From contig NZ_FNOT01000010.1 in the NCBI RefSeq assembly GCF_900107105.1, forward strand, positions 1 to 64,000: DNA of 64,000 bases. Reading direction: 5' to 3'. The DNA comes from Geodermatophilus africanus (GTDB lineage Bacteria; Actinomycetota; Actinomycetes; Mycobacteriales; Geodermatophilaceae). This document shows positions 25,704-34,500 of this stretch, in pieces (within the stretch, counting starts at the first letter, position 1; every line of letters begins with the position of its first letter). The notes under the pieces were generated by a model. The model searched no databases. It was not told where the DNA came from and saw nothing but the letters and a program-made list of their open reading frames with translations. The position numbers and the translations under genes are program-made.

Positions 25704-26326
25704 GCTGCTGCCCCTCGTCGTCGGTCGATCCGGCGCCCGCCCGAGGTCCCGGTGTAGCGCTCACAGGTCCGCCTGGGGGCTGGGGCGAGAATCTATGGCG
25801 GACCACTGCCATGTGGACGCTGGCGATCGGCGCAATCGCTGCGGCGCTCAGCTGCACCGGAGCGTCCCGCCGCTTCTCCAGTTGTTCTCCAGTAGCGGTG
25901 ACCCGGGTCTCGTCCGTATCGGTTGGCCCTTGGAAGGGTTGGACGCGGGCTGCCGCTCCCCGCCCGGCAGCAGCGTGCCGGCTGCAGGAGGTCGTCGGAA
26001 ACGCGTTGCGCGTCCCTGCGGGATGGGCCTACGGCCCACCCTTCCCCCGCCCGGTGCAGTCGGATGAAGGCTGGTTGTGGGAACCGGCCACACGTATGGA
26101 CGAGCCCTGCCGTTCGCACACGCGCTAGCGATCATGACGGGACCCGTCGGGTCTTGACCTTCGAGCCGCCGCCATCGGACGCACGGCCCGATGGTGGCCG
26201 TCGGGGCGAGGTGCTCGGGGGTGGGAGTGGCCGCCCCCCTTAAGTCGGACGAGGGCGTGCCGATACCTGCCTCACGGCGGCGCGTCAGTGAGCGTCCGTC
26301 CGCCATCGCATCACGTGGAGAGACGA
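25704..26326. other. Gene-free stretch upstream of integrase
   Basis: No convincing gene on either strand. It holds the integrase promoter region and the first copy of the cloverleaf-like repeat (25978-26063). Confidence 0.6.
25978..26063 (+). repeat. Cloverleaf-like repeat, copy 1
   Basis: Diverged copy of an ~87-bp structured repeat. It keeps the inner hairpins TCCC-TGC-GGGA and TGGGCC-TAC-GGCCCA and the flanking CCGGCTGCAGG / CCGGTGCAGTCGG arms, though the outer stem is weaker than in copies 2 and 3. Same orientation as the others. Confidence 0.75.
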
Positions 26327-26956
26327 ATGACTGAAGGCGCTCCCCTAGCCGAGGCCTCGGCCTTCGAGCCACCAGCTTCTGCGGCACCAGGCCAGCCCAT
26401 GCCCCAAGGGCCGGCCAAGTCAGTCCGGTGGAGGTCCCTTCCGGGTGCCCTTCTGCTTGGTCTCGTCGTTGGCGGTGCAGTCGGGGCAGGCGTTGTGACC
26501 GCCGCGAGCGACCCGACACAGAGCGAGGCGTACCTCGCTCTGCAGGAGGAGCTGAGCACGGCCCAGGAGCAGGTGTCGGCCTCCGAGGCCGAGGCCCAGA
26601 GGGCGGCGGCCGATAAGCGCAGGGTCGAAACTGCAGCGGCGCAGCGCGACTCCGAGCTCGACCAGCGGGAGCGAAATGTTGCGGCAAGAGAACAGGCTGT
26701 GTCAGCCGTCGAGCAGCAGATTGCCGCCAACTCGATTGGTCAGGGCACCTGGACGGTCGGACGCGACATTGAGCCCGGCACCTACCGCACTCGCGAGGCC
26801 GTCGTGGGGGATTGCTACTGGGCCATTCTTGCGTCTGGCACCAACGGAGGGGACATCATCGAGAATGACATCCCTAGTGGCGGCTTCCCCACCGTGACGC
26901 TCAGCGCGGGGCAGGACTTCGAGAACAACGGATGTGGCACGTTCGTCAAACAGTAG
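26327..26956 (+). CDS. Membrane-anchored coiled-coil protein with conserved secreted C-terminal domain
   Basis: A 209-aa protein with a proline-rich cytoplasmic start, one transmembrane helix (GALLLGLVVGGAVGAGVVTAA, near residue 50), a coiled coil rich in Glu, Gln and Ala (~80-135), and a compact C-terminal domain beginning GTWTVGRDIEPGTYRTR with two cysteines (GDCYWAI and NNGCGTFV) likely to form a disulfide. This terminal domain is widespread in actinobacterial and phage proteins, and its function is not known to me. The ATG at 26327 is preceded by GGAGAG. It is followed 58 bp later by another small membrane protein. Confidence 0.78.
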   Translation: MTEGAPLAEASAFEPPASAAPGQPMPQGPAKSVRWRSLPGALLLGLVVGGAVGAGVVTAASDPTQSEAYLALQEELSTAQEQVSASEAEAQRAAADKRRVETAAAQRDSELDQRERNVAAREQAVSAVEQQIAANSIGQGTWTVGRDIEPGTYRTREAVVGDCYWAILASGTNGGDIIENDIPSGGFPTVTLSAGQDFENNGCGTFVKQ

Positions 26957-27014
26957 TAGGGCTGCCCGTCCTGGACAGTCCCACATGGCAAGTCGCAGCT
27001 TATTGAGGAGTAGC

Positions 27015-27503
27015 ATGATCATTGTCCGTCGTATTGGCGCTGCCATACTGGCGATCGCGGCTATCGCCGTTTGGTTCCTCATGGCCCCCACCGAGCCTGA
27101 AACGCCTGTCGTGCAAGCCCAAGAGTCGGTTCGAGACCGCAGTAGCGAGATCCGCTCCGCCCTCGCGGACTATGCACTGAACGAGGCGCGCACACAGGGT
27201 GCACCGCAGCAGGCGGTCGTGAACGGCTGGGTTGCGAAGGACCTGCTTACGATCATCGCCGAGCAGCAGAACGAAGCCCTCACCCGGGAGGAAGTTCCGC
27301 CGCCGGTGACTCCTGCTACGCCGATTGACGAAAGGGTCCCAGCCCTCGCAGGACTGCTCGTGCTGGGGCTCGCCCTTGCGGTGGCGACGTCGCCTCGGCC
27401 GACCCCTGTCGCTGGCACGGACGCGCCTGCTCGTACAGCTACATCGGAGCAGCCAGGGCTCGACAATGTCCAGCAGTCGGGCTTCTACAGCGGGCAGCAG
27501 TAG
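27015..27503 (+). CDS. Small two-helix membrane protein, function unknown
   Basis: A 162-aa protein starting at ATG 27015 behind a good GAGGAG site. It has an N-terminal hydrophobic helix (IGAAILAIAAIAVWFLMAP), a ~75-residue hydrophilic part, and a second helix (ALAGLLVLGLALAVATS) before a polar tail. I recognise no family. It is probably co-transcribed with the coiled-coil membrane protein just upstream. Confidence 0.65.
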   Translation: MIIVRRIGAAILAIAAIAVWFLMAPTEPETPVVQAQESVRDRSSEIRSALADYALNEARTQGAPQQAVVNGWVAKDLLTIIAEQQNEALTREEVPPPVTPATPIDERVPALAGLLVLGLALAVATSPRPTPVAGTDAPARTATSEQPGLDNVQQSGFYSGQQ

Positions 27504-28058
27504 GATCCTCCCGCTCGAAGATCTGACTCACACCGCAATACCGGGACCCCTGAGATGCGCCATGACGGCCCACTCAGGGGTCCTGTAGTTGCGGAGGTTG
27601 GTTGGCGTCAGTGCCCCGCCGGTGGCCCAGTCCGAGGGCCTCGCCCATCACGGCGTGGAGTCAACGAAGCGTGTCGACGTCCGTCCGGTCCGTGTCCGCC
27701 GGCGGAACAGGATGTCGATCTGATGTGAGTGGCGGGGATCTTCAAGCACCCCAAGGCTGTAAGCATTGACCAGTTGGGCACAGAGACGCGTCCGACGCGA
27801 ATGCCGTCTCGGCGCCGGTACCGATCCTGATGTGCGACGACGTGCCGGCTCGCGACCATCTTGACGATGTCGGGACCGGGCCGCAGATGATTTACGCGAC
27901 GCCCGCGACGTGGTCACCATCGAGTCTGCGGTAAGCGTGGTCATCCCGGACATGAATGCAGCCGTGTTGTTGACTGCGCCGACCTGCCCCAGCAGGCATC
28001 TGACCAGCGGATATAGCGCTCAATGTGATTGACGGTCGACGGGCGGAAGTGGGCGTTC

Positions 28059-28088
28059 TGCGGACTATCTGCGGACTCGGGGCGGACT
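28059..28088 (+). repeat. TGCGGACT array 2
   Basis: TGCGGACT at 28059-28066 and 28070-28077, then GGCGGACT at 28081-28088; period 11 bp. Followed about 60 bp later by the cloverleaf repeat, as at array 3. Confidence 0.6.
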
Positions 28089-28147
28089 ATCGACGGCGTC
28101 GGAGGACCGCAGTCAGGAGCGACGCCGCCCACAGCCGGCCGAGGATG

Positions 28148-28236
28148 CCGGCTGCAGCGGGTCGCCGGAAGGGCGCTGACGCGTCCCTATCGGGATGGGC
28201 CTGCGGCCCACCCTTCCCCCGACCCGCTGCAGCCGG
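28148..28236 (+). repeat. Cloverleaf-like repeat, copy 2
   Basis: A perfect 17-bp outer stem (CCGGCTGCAGCGGGTCG at 28148-28164 with its complement at 28220-28236) encloses a GGAAGGG/CCCTTCC stem, a TCCC-TATC-GGGA hairpin and a TGGGCC-TGC-GGCCCA hairpin. Weaker pairing (CAGCCGGCC with GGCCGGTTG) extends it to about 28131-28262. The loops differ between copies while the stems persist, which suggests selection on structure. Confidence 0.8.
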
Positions 28237-28874
28237 AGGAGGCCGGTTGTGCGGAAGCGGCCAGAGGAGTGCGACGGGCGCAGATCCACCATCCGCCGCG
28301 ACGTCGCCAGTGAGCAGCAGGTATCTCCTGCGCAGCCACCGGAGCACTGGGGGATCACTCCACGGCACGAGCCGCTCGAGCTCGGCGGGAGGCGGAGTCG
28401 GTAACCGCAGCACCGCGCACCGGGGCGAGGCTCCGCCGGAGACCTGCTGGACCGTGCGGGCTTAAAGCTGGGTTGCGACGTCTGCCGGCAGGCGGCGGGT
28501 GCCCTGCCAGTTGTCAACCGCGGACCTGCAGTAGTCCTCCAGTAGTCCTTGGGTCCGGGTGACCGCGGTCGGGGCGGTGCTGCCCGCACCTGTGGACAAC
28601 GGCGGTCGTCCACAGAAGCGCAGGGCGCAGGCCCGTGGCAGCGACCAAGCACGGACGCTGCCGGCACGAGCCCAACGGAGGAGCGATGGGCTGGATGAGT
28701 CCGGTCGTCGACGGCCAAGAGCATGAAGGCTGGGTGGTGCCGCTACGAGCACGCGTCGCTGATCGCTCTCATCCTGCCCGCCGCCGACATCAACGTGTTG
28801 TCCCAGGACGTGCGGGTGGGCGCGTGGACCAGCGTGAAATCGTGAACTCCCGTTCTGACCTGCAAAAATACATC

Positions 28875-28904
28875 TCAGTCAATCAGAGTCAATCGAGCTC
28901 AATC
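28875..28904. repeat. Three 10-bp direct repeats ending CAATC
   Basis: TCAGTCAATC, AGAGTCAATC and GAGCTCAATC run head to tail in an unusually AT-rich pocket. One helical turn of spacing suits a protein-binding array. No adjacent gene could be assigned. Confidence 0.5.
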
Positions 28905-29411
28905 GAACGATCATGTGCCCCGATTGTGCCCAAGGGCGGGGGGGCTCCGCGAGGATGCAGCGGGTCCACACGGCCGACGTCAAAATGGTGAAGGCCGTCG
29001 TGCGCGCCCGCACGGCGTCGCAGGAGCACTGCTGGCGGCGCTCGAAGGCCACGGCTGGTCGGCCGCGCCGGCCCGGTCCGCCCCGGCGAGGTCCAGCGCC
29101 GTTGGCACGGTACGGCCGGAGCCTCACGCGCACTCCCGCCGCGGACACCGGATCGAGACCTCCGCCTGGCACAGTCGGCGTGCGCCGCGAGGCGGTCGGG
29201 GGCCTGTGGACACGAAGCGGAAGCGGGTGGCTTAGCCTCGTCGGCGCCCGGACCTCGGTGAACAGCCGGAGCCGCCGCGGCTGATCACCACCCTTCACGT
29301 ACCGCCCGGAGGCCAAGTCGACCGAGGACACCGACGAGGAGCGCGGTCGGCGCTGACGACGACACCGAGGTTGGGGAACACCACCATTCGTCCGCGGGTT
29401 GATCGAGCATC

Positions 29412-30788
29412 GTGGGCCCTGACACTGACGCCGGCCGCGTCGCCGTGCTCGTCGGTCTGCTGTTCGGACTTGCCGGCATGGGCAGCGCCGCCGTCGCCGT
29501 CACGATGCCCGAGATCGCAGCTGACCTGGACTTGACCACCGGTGGCGTTTCATGGGTGCTCACCCTCTACGCCCTGATGCTCGCGGTGGCGACGGCGGTC
29601 TACGGGCGCGTGGCCGACCTCGCTGGCATCCGCCTGCCATTTCTCGTAGGTGTTGGGCTCATGACCGCCGGCGCCGTGCTCGGAGGTCTCGCGCCGACGT
29701 ACGAGGTCCTGCTCGGAGCGCGGGTGCTGCAGGGCTTGGGCGCCTCCGCCGTCCCGGTGCTCGGCATGGCCATCGTCACCGCCAAGTACGACGGACGGGT
29801 TCGCGCCCTCGCCCTCGGCCGTGTCGCCGGAATGGCGGCTGCGGTCGGTGCACTCGGCCCGCTGGCCGGCGGCCTCGTTGCGGACCTCCTGGACTGGCGC
29901 GCCGTCGTTGTCCTCCCCGCGTTGGGACTGCTCGTCGTCCCTGCGCTGTGGCGTGCGGTCCCGACGAGGGGGACCGGCGCCCGGCTCGACGTGCTCGGCG
30001 CGATCCTGGTGGCTGGCACCGCGGCGGGGCTCGTGCTGCTCCTGCAGTCCCCGTCCTCCGGTGTCGTCGTCGCCATAGCGGGCGTGGTTCTCCTGGGGCT
30101 CGGTGTCCCCGCTGTGGCGGCCCGCGTCCGCCGCCGGCCCGAGGGATTCCTCCCGCACACAGTCATTCGCGAGCCGGTCGTCGTCCGCAGTGCCCTGGCG
30201 GCCTCCGCGGTCCCGGCGGCGTGGTTTGCCTTGCTGATCGCCGTGCCGGCGGTCCTCGCACTGCGGGGATGGTCGCCGCTCGAGGTCGGCCTTGCCCTCG
30301 TGCCCAGCGCCTTCACCGGTCTCCTGGGGCCGCGGCTGGCGGGGCCGATGCTCGCCCGCCTCGGACCCAACCGGTCGCTCGCGGTGGCCGGGGTCACGGC
30401 GGGAGCCGCTCTCGCCCTGGCCGCCCTTGGCGCCGCTGCGGGGTCCGCCACGGTCCTGGTCTGCGCAGTCGTCCTCGTGACCTTCGCCTTCGGTCTCGGC
30501 CAGCCGGCGCTGATGGCCGCGGTCAGCGGAGCGGTACCGGTCGACGTCCGTGGGGTCGCGCTGGGCATCGCCATGCTCGTCTTCCTCGTCGGTGGGGGTA
30601 TCGGGTCCGCGATCGTCGGAGGATTCGGCGAGGTGTTCGGGCTGGACCGGAGCCTGCTCCTCCTCGCGGTCTTCCCCCTTGCCGGCACCCTCGGGCTTGT
30701 GGGGTCGATCCGCGCCGAGCGCTCGGCACGATCGGCCCGCGGTCCGGACGGGCAGGACCGTGACGTGCGGCTCGGAGACGGCCGCTAG
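29412..30788 (+). CDS. MFS drug/solute exporter
   Basis: A 458-aa major facilitator protein with about 12-14 hydrophobic helices. The N-terminal half has the loop 2-3 signature YGRVADLAGIRLPFLVG and the antiporter-type GRVAGMAAAVGALGPLAGG motif C, indicating proton-coupled efflux like EmrB/QacA proteins. The start is GTG 29412. It stands alone on the island with gene-free DNA on both sides and no regulator next to it. The substrate is unknown; it may be a resistance cargo gene. Confidence 0.85.
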   Translation: MGPDTDAGRVAVLVGLLFGLAGMGSAAVAVTMPEIAADLDLTTGGVSWVLTLYALMLAVATAVYGRVADLAGIRLPFLVGVGLMTAGAVLGGLAPTYEVLLGARVLQGLGASAVPVLGMAIVTAKYDGRVRALALGRVAGMAAAVGALGPLAGGLVADLLDWRAVVVLPALGLLVVPALWRAVPTRGTGARLDVLGAILVAGTAAGLVLLLQSPSSGVVVAIAGVVLLGLGVPAVAARVRRRPEGFLPHTVIREPVVVRSALAASAVPAAWFALLIAVPAVLALRGWSPLEVGLALVPSAFTGLLGPRLAGPMLARLGPNRSLAVAGVTAGAALALAALGAAAGSATVLVCAVVLVTFAFGLGQPALMAAVSGAVPVDVRGVALGIAMLVFLVGGGIGSAIVGGFGEVFGLDRSLLLLAVFPLAGTLGLVGSIRAERSARSARGPDGQDRDVRLGDGR

Positions 30789-30925
30789 CTACTGGGGACG
30801 GTCGGGCCGACCGGCGGACGCACGGGACTGCCCCCAGTTGCACTGACTCTGCTGGACTCGCCGGGGCGGCGCTGGGCCTTGCCCCTTGAGCGTTGTGGGC
30901 TGACGACGGCCAAGGTTGGCTGAGT

Positions 30926-30955
30926 TGCGGACTTCCTGCGGACTAACTGCGGACT
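30926..30955 (+). repeat. TGCGGACT array 3
   Basis: Three perfect TGCGGACT units at 30926-30933, 30937-30944 and 30948-30955; exact 11-bp period. Followed about 70 bp later by the cloverleaf repeat. Confidence 0.65.
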
Positions 30956-31027
30956 GGGACAGCGCGTTCCCTGGCCCGTGTGAACCTCCTCGGGTGGCGG
31001 CACGCCGCTCCCAGCCGGCCGAGGGTG

Positions 31028-31114
31028 CCGGCTGCAGCGGGTCGCCGGAAGGGCGCTGCGCGTCCCTGCGGGATGGGCCTACGGCCCACCCTTCCCCCAA
31101 TCCGCTGCAGCCGG
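31028..31114 (+). repeat. Cloverleaf-like repeat, copy 3
   Basis: Outer arms CCGGCTGCAGCGG (31028-31040) and CCGCTGCAGCCGG (31102-31114) pair perfectly over 13 bp. Inside are the GGAAGGG/CCCTTCC stem and the two conserved hairpins. Confidence 0.8.
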
Positions 31115-32263
31115 ATTCAAGCCGGTCATGGGGAGCGACCAGGAGTGTGTGGATAGGCGTCGGGGCATCGGCGGGGGTGACTCACCCGTCAGCCGCTTGA
31201 TCAGCCTCCCCGGTCACTGCCGCTAGCGCTGCACCCGCCAGAGAGTCCCGCATCCCCGTTCCGCGGCCGGCAGGGCGGGCTGTCCGCGGCGCTGCTTGCC
31301 CGCTCCCCGCCCGAGGCGCCGGTGCAAGCCGCAAAGGTTTTCAAGCCTGCTGTCGCGACTCCCGGAGCCATCGCCAATCAACCGTTTTCGCAGGTCAGAC
31401 ACCGAACCGCGTTGACCCCCATCTACCGCGACAAGCCGCCACGTCCCCGTACTACGGGCACGCAGCGGGCACGGCGTTCCAGCGACCCCCACGCCGGGGG
31501 GACTGTCGCGCCCCGGGTCTGATGGGGGCCCTCCACCAGCTTGAGGATGAGCGGCGAGGCGGCACTCGAGGAAGTGCCCCGACGCGCTGCGCCAGCGGAG
31601 GCGGCCCGGATGGCGGGTCGGGTCGAGGCCCGGCGTGGCCGGCCGCTAAGACCGCAGTGGTGATGGGGAACGCTTCTAGCGTGTTCGATCATCATCGAAC
31701 GCTCCCGGCCGCGGGCAGATGGGCCAGGACGGTTGGCCCGCTAGTAGCGGGGATCTGGAGGCCGGCGCCACGTCCAACCGCGTGGACTTCAGTCACGATC
31801 CACCCGACCTGACCGTAGACACGCCGCCCCCAGGACCGAGGACTCGTGCGGCGAGTGCGTGCTGGTACAGCGCGGCTCAGGGCCGCTGCTAGAGCCGTTT
31901 GGTGGGCAGGCGCAGGCACCCACCGGGGGTCGCACTCCGGGCCGGCGGGCCTCTCGCGCCCGTGCACCACAACGACCCCCGCGAAGAGCCCGGACCGCTC
32001 GTCCTGTAGATCGAGGTTTGGCGACTGCGCCTGTCACGGACACCCCCGCTCCTCAGGCCACGAGGGCGCTCACGCGGCGCAGCCAGAAGCTCACATTCCG
32101 GCAACACCAGCACCGTTCGCCGCATGTCGCGGCTGCGCCTGTCCTAGGCTCGCCCGCATGCGAGGGGAGGCGCCGGGCCCCCAAGCGCCGAACCACCACG
32201 CTGTCAGCCCCATAGAACATGCTGCGCCTCGCCCTATCATCATCGAAAGGCGGAACCACGGAC

Positions 32264-32464
32264 ATGCACCTGACGTATGCCCAGGCCCAGGAGTTGACGG
32301 CCGAGGAGCGCTACAAGCTCGCTCTGCAGGCCTACGAGGAGCTCGCCAGCAAGAACCCCGCCCTCGAAGCGGCACCCGGTCGCATGGCGAGTGAGATCAG
32401 CGACGAGACCGGCGTGGATTTTGCGACCGCCGCCATCGTCGCTCTCTCGGCCGCCGGCGCATAA
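32264..32464 (+). CDS. 66-aa acidic helical protein, first gene of the dGTPase/CYTH cassette
   Basis: The protein begins MHLTYAQAQELTAEERYKLA and is predicted helical. It ends in a hydrophobic ATAAIVALSAAGA stretch. No ribosome-binding site is strong, but coding character begins at this ATG. It lies 22 bp before the dGTPase-like gene and is probably co-transcribed. I recognise no family. In this context it could be a sensor, inhibitor or antitoxin-like partner, which is only inference. Confidence 0.6.
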   Translation: MHLTYAQAQELTAEERYKLALQAYEELASKNPALEAAPGRMASEISDETGVDFATAAIVALSAAGA

Positions 32465-32486
32465 GCCAACATCCACGGGGGGCGTA

Positions 32487-33959
32487 GTGGAAGCGGCCGA
32501 GCGCGGCGACCGTCGATCAGGACGGGCTAATACCGACATCCGGGAAGATCTGCGGAGCGAATTTGAACGCGATCTCGACCGCTTCTACTACACCTACTAT
32601 TTCAGGCGCTTGGCTGAGATCACTCAGGTGGCGAGCTATACGGCCCCACGAGCCACGTCCAGCGCCAGCGGAGCTAGCGCCCTCCCTCACAACCGCCTGA
32701 CTCACTCACTGAAGGTCGGGCAAGTCGGCCGCCGCATGGCGCAGTACCTCATAAACGACTCCGACAACGCGACCGGAATCGAACAGGCCGGCGGACTTGA
32801 CCCTAATGTCGTGGAAGCCGCAGGACGCGCTCACGATTTGGGCCATCCTCCTTTTGGTCACATCGGCGAAGAGGTCTTGGATGCCGTCGCAGCAGAACTA
32901 GGGCTTAATGACGGCTTCGAGGGTAACGCGCAGACCTTTCGCATCCTTGCGAGCTTGGTGCAACGCTACTCGCGCCAGGATAAGCAGCCATCCGACGACG
33001 GCCTGAATCTGACCAGCGCGACTCTCGCAGCCTCAGTGAAGTACCCCTGGCCCAGAGGAGAAAGCGGCAAGCGGTGGCGAAAGTTTGGCTACATCAGCCT
33101 GGATGAAGCCAAGTTCCAGGACATGGTCGCCCCACGACTCCTGTCAAGGGACAAGGGGACGCTGGAAGCGCAGATTATGGATTGGGCGGATGACATCACA
33201 TATGCGACGCACGATATAGAAGATTTCGCCCTTGATGGGAGCATCCCCATTGCAGCTCTTCACCACCGCCAAGAGGGAGACGGGGACGACGCCTTCTTCC
33301 GTCCTGTCAACCCCGAAGAGTTCGAGGCATTCTGGTCGTACGCGGAAACGAAGCTGCGCGCGATGGACAAGGTTACAAGCGCAGAAGCCAAACGCGAGTT
33401 TCAACGGCTTGCCACGCTGTTCCCTCGCCGACAGCCCGATGGCAGCAGGCGGGCCGAAGCTCATCTGAGTCGCCTGTCATCTCACATCATCACCCTCACT
33501 AGCCAAGCTACATCGGTCAACGCCGTCGGTGAACTGGAGCGCCACGAAGAGATCGTAGGCCTAGTCAATGCGCTCAAACAGCTCACTTGGTATTACGTGA
33601 TCGACAGGCCCGACGTAGCGTCAGCTCAGCGGGGGCAGCGTAAGCGATTGCGAGCACTGACTCTCGAACTCGTCGATTGGTGCACAGAGGCCTTTCGCAC
33701 GGAGGACATCCCGCCATGGGGCGGACACCCTACGAAGCTTAGTGCCAGCGAGATACGCGCCAACGCGAACGCCCTGCCAGATTTTTTGCGCGATCTCGTT
33801 TCAACGCTCCTTGAGGCGAACAATCGACACGGCGCATATCGCGACGATCGTGCGAGAAATATTGCCCGGGGCGTCATCGATTTTGTGGCATCTATGCGCG
33901 AGACTGAAGTCGACGAACTGTTCTCCAGGATGTGCAGTGGCGACACGCACAGAGCATGA
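32487..33959 (+). CDS. dGTPase-like HD phosphohydrolase
   Basis: A 490-aa protein of the dNTP triphosphohydrolase (Dgt) type. The HD metal site is complete: histidine in HNRLTHSLKVGQVGR, the His-Asp pair in GRAHDLGHPPFGH with the family's PPFGH extension, and the aspartate in IMDWADDITYATHDIEDF. The enzyme would cut dGTP or other dNTPs to nucleoside and triphosphate. Some bacterial dGTPases protect against phage by depleting dNTPs. Start GTG 32487. The GC content is visibly lower than its neighbours', so it was acquired separately. Its end overlaps the CYTH gene by 23 bp. Confidence 0.9.
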   Translation: MEAAERGDRRSGRANTDIREDLRSEFERDLDRFYYTYYFRRLAEITQVASYTAPRATSSASGASALPHNRLTHSLKVGQVGRRMAQYLINDSDNATGIEQAGGLDPNVVEAAGRAHDLGHPPFGHIGEEVLDAVAAELGLNDGFEGNAQTFRILASLVQRYSRQDKQPSDDGLNLTSATLAASVKYPWPRGESGKRWRKFGYISLDEAKFQDMVAPRLLSRDKGTLEAQIMDWADDITYATHDIEDFALDGSIPIAALHHRQEGDGDDAFFRPVNPEEFEAFWSYAETKLRAMDKVTSAEAKREFQRLATLFPRRQPDGSRRAEAHLSRLSSHIITLTSQATSVNAVGELERHEEIVGLVNALKQLTWYYVIDRPDVASAQRGQRKRLRALTLELVDWCTEAFRTEDIPPWGGHPTKLSASEIRANANALPDFLRDLVSTLLEANNRHGAYRDDRARNIARGVIDFVASMRETEVDELFSRMCSGDTHRA

Positions 33960-34500
33960 GCGCCGCTACCTGGTGCACTCGCTTGAGGATGTGCCCGGGC
34001 TCGACAGGCGGCACGGTCACGAGCTTATTGTGCAAGGCTACTTGGCCTCCCACGATGGGGCCACGCTGCGAATTCGCCGACGGATGGGAATGCGAAGCGA
34101 GACGGGACCGCCGCTGTACGAAGCCATTGGGAGCTTAGAGTACAAGGGACCCCGCCAAAATGCCGCTCGCCTTGAGCACGACTGGCCCGTTCCCGACCAC
34201 ATCGCCCCCCTGCTGATGCGGCTAGCAGCCCATATAATCCGTAAGCGTCGCTTCAGCATCGTAACAAGCGAGGGCCCCTGGGATATCGACGAGTTCCTTG
34301 GCGAGAACAGCGGCTTGATCATCGCTGAGTTCGAATCAGAGCAGGCAGTTCGAAATCTCCGTCGACCCGAGTGGTGCTACTCGGAAATCACTCCGGTTCG
34401 CGATTTTGACAATGAGCAACTAGCAATGCGACCAATCTCCATGTGGCCGGCCAGCGATCTCGAGAAATACAAACTCTTACCCAAGGCACATCAGGACTAG
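33937..34500 (+). CDS. CYTH-domain (triphosphate tunnel) protein
   Basis: A 187-aa single-domain CYTH protein. The N-terminal ExExK signature appears as EHERRYLV with Arg in the Lys position. Basic tunnel strands follow (LRIRRRMGMRSE, LEYKGPR, IIRKRRFSIV), then the typical GPWDIDEFLGENSGLIIAEFE. Such proteins bind or hydrolyse triphosphates, and some are class IV adenylate cyclases. GTG 33937 overlaps the dGTPase gene, so the two are translationally coupled. One enzyme releasing triphosphate and the other binding triphosphates is a suggestive pairing. Same lower GC as the dGTPase gene. Confidence 0.85.
   Translation: MATRTEHERRYLVHSLEDVPGLDRRHGHELIVQGYLASHDGATLRIRRRMGMRSETGPPLYEAIGSLEYKGPRQNAARLEHDWPVPDHIAPLLMRLAAHIIRKRRFSIVTSEGPWDIDEFLGENSGLIIAEFESEQAVRNLRRPEWCYSEITPVRDFDNEQLAMRPISMWPASDLEKYKLLPKAHQD

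Larger units (their letters stand above)
27504..29411. other. 1.9-kb stretch without a convincing gene
   Basis: Neither strand shows a recognisable protein. It contains TGCGGACT array 2 (28059-28088), cloverleaf repeat copy 2 (28148-28236), and a lower-GC pocket at 28860-28910 with three 10-bp-spaced CAATC repeats. It may be the junction zone of older inserted elements that have decayed. Confidence 0.6.
30789..32263. other. 1.5-kb stretch without a convincing gene
   Basis: It contains TGCGGACT array 3 (30926-30955) and cloverleaf repeat copy 3 (31028-31114). A near-palindrome around 31684-31701 (GTTCGATCATCATCGAAC) shares the 12-mer ATCATCATCGAA with 32237-32248, just before the next gene. 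Readable frames here give no known protein. Confidence 0.6.

Noticed and set aside
28635-28991. A 118-aa plus-strand ORF
   Set aside because: It crosses the AT-rich repeat pocket, has no recognisable domain, and its composition looks non-coding.
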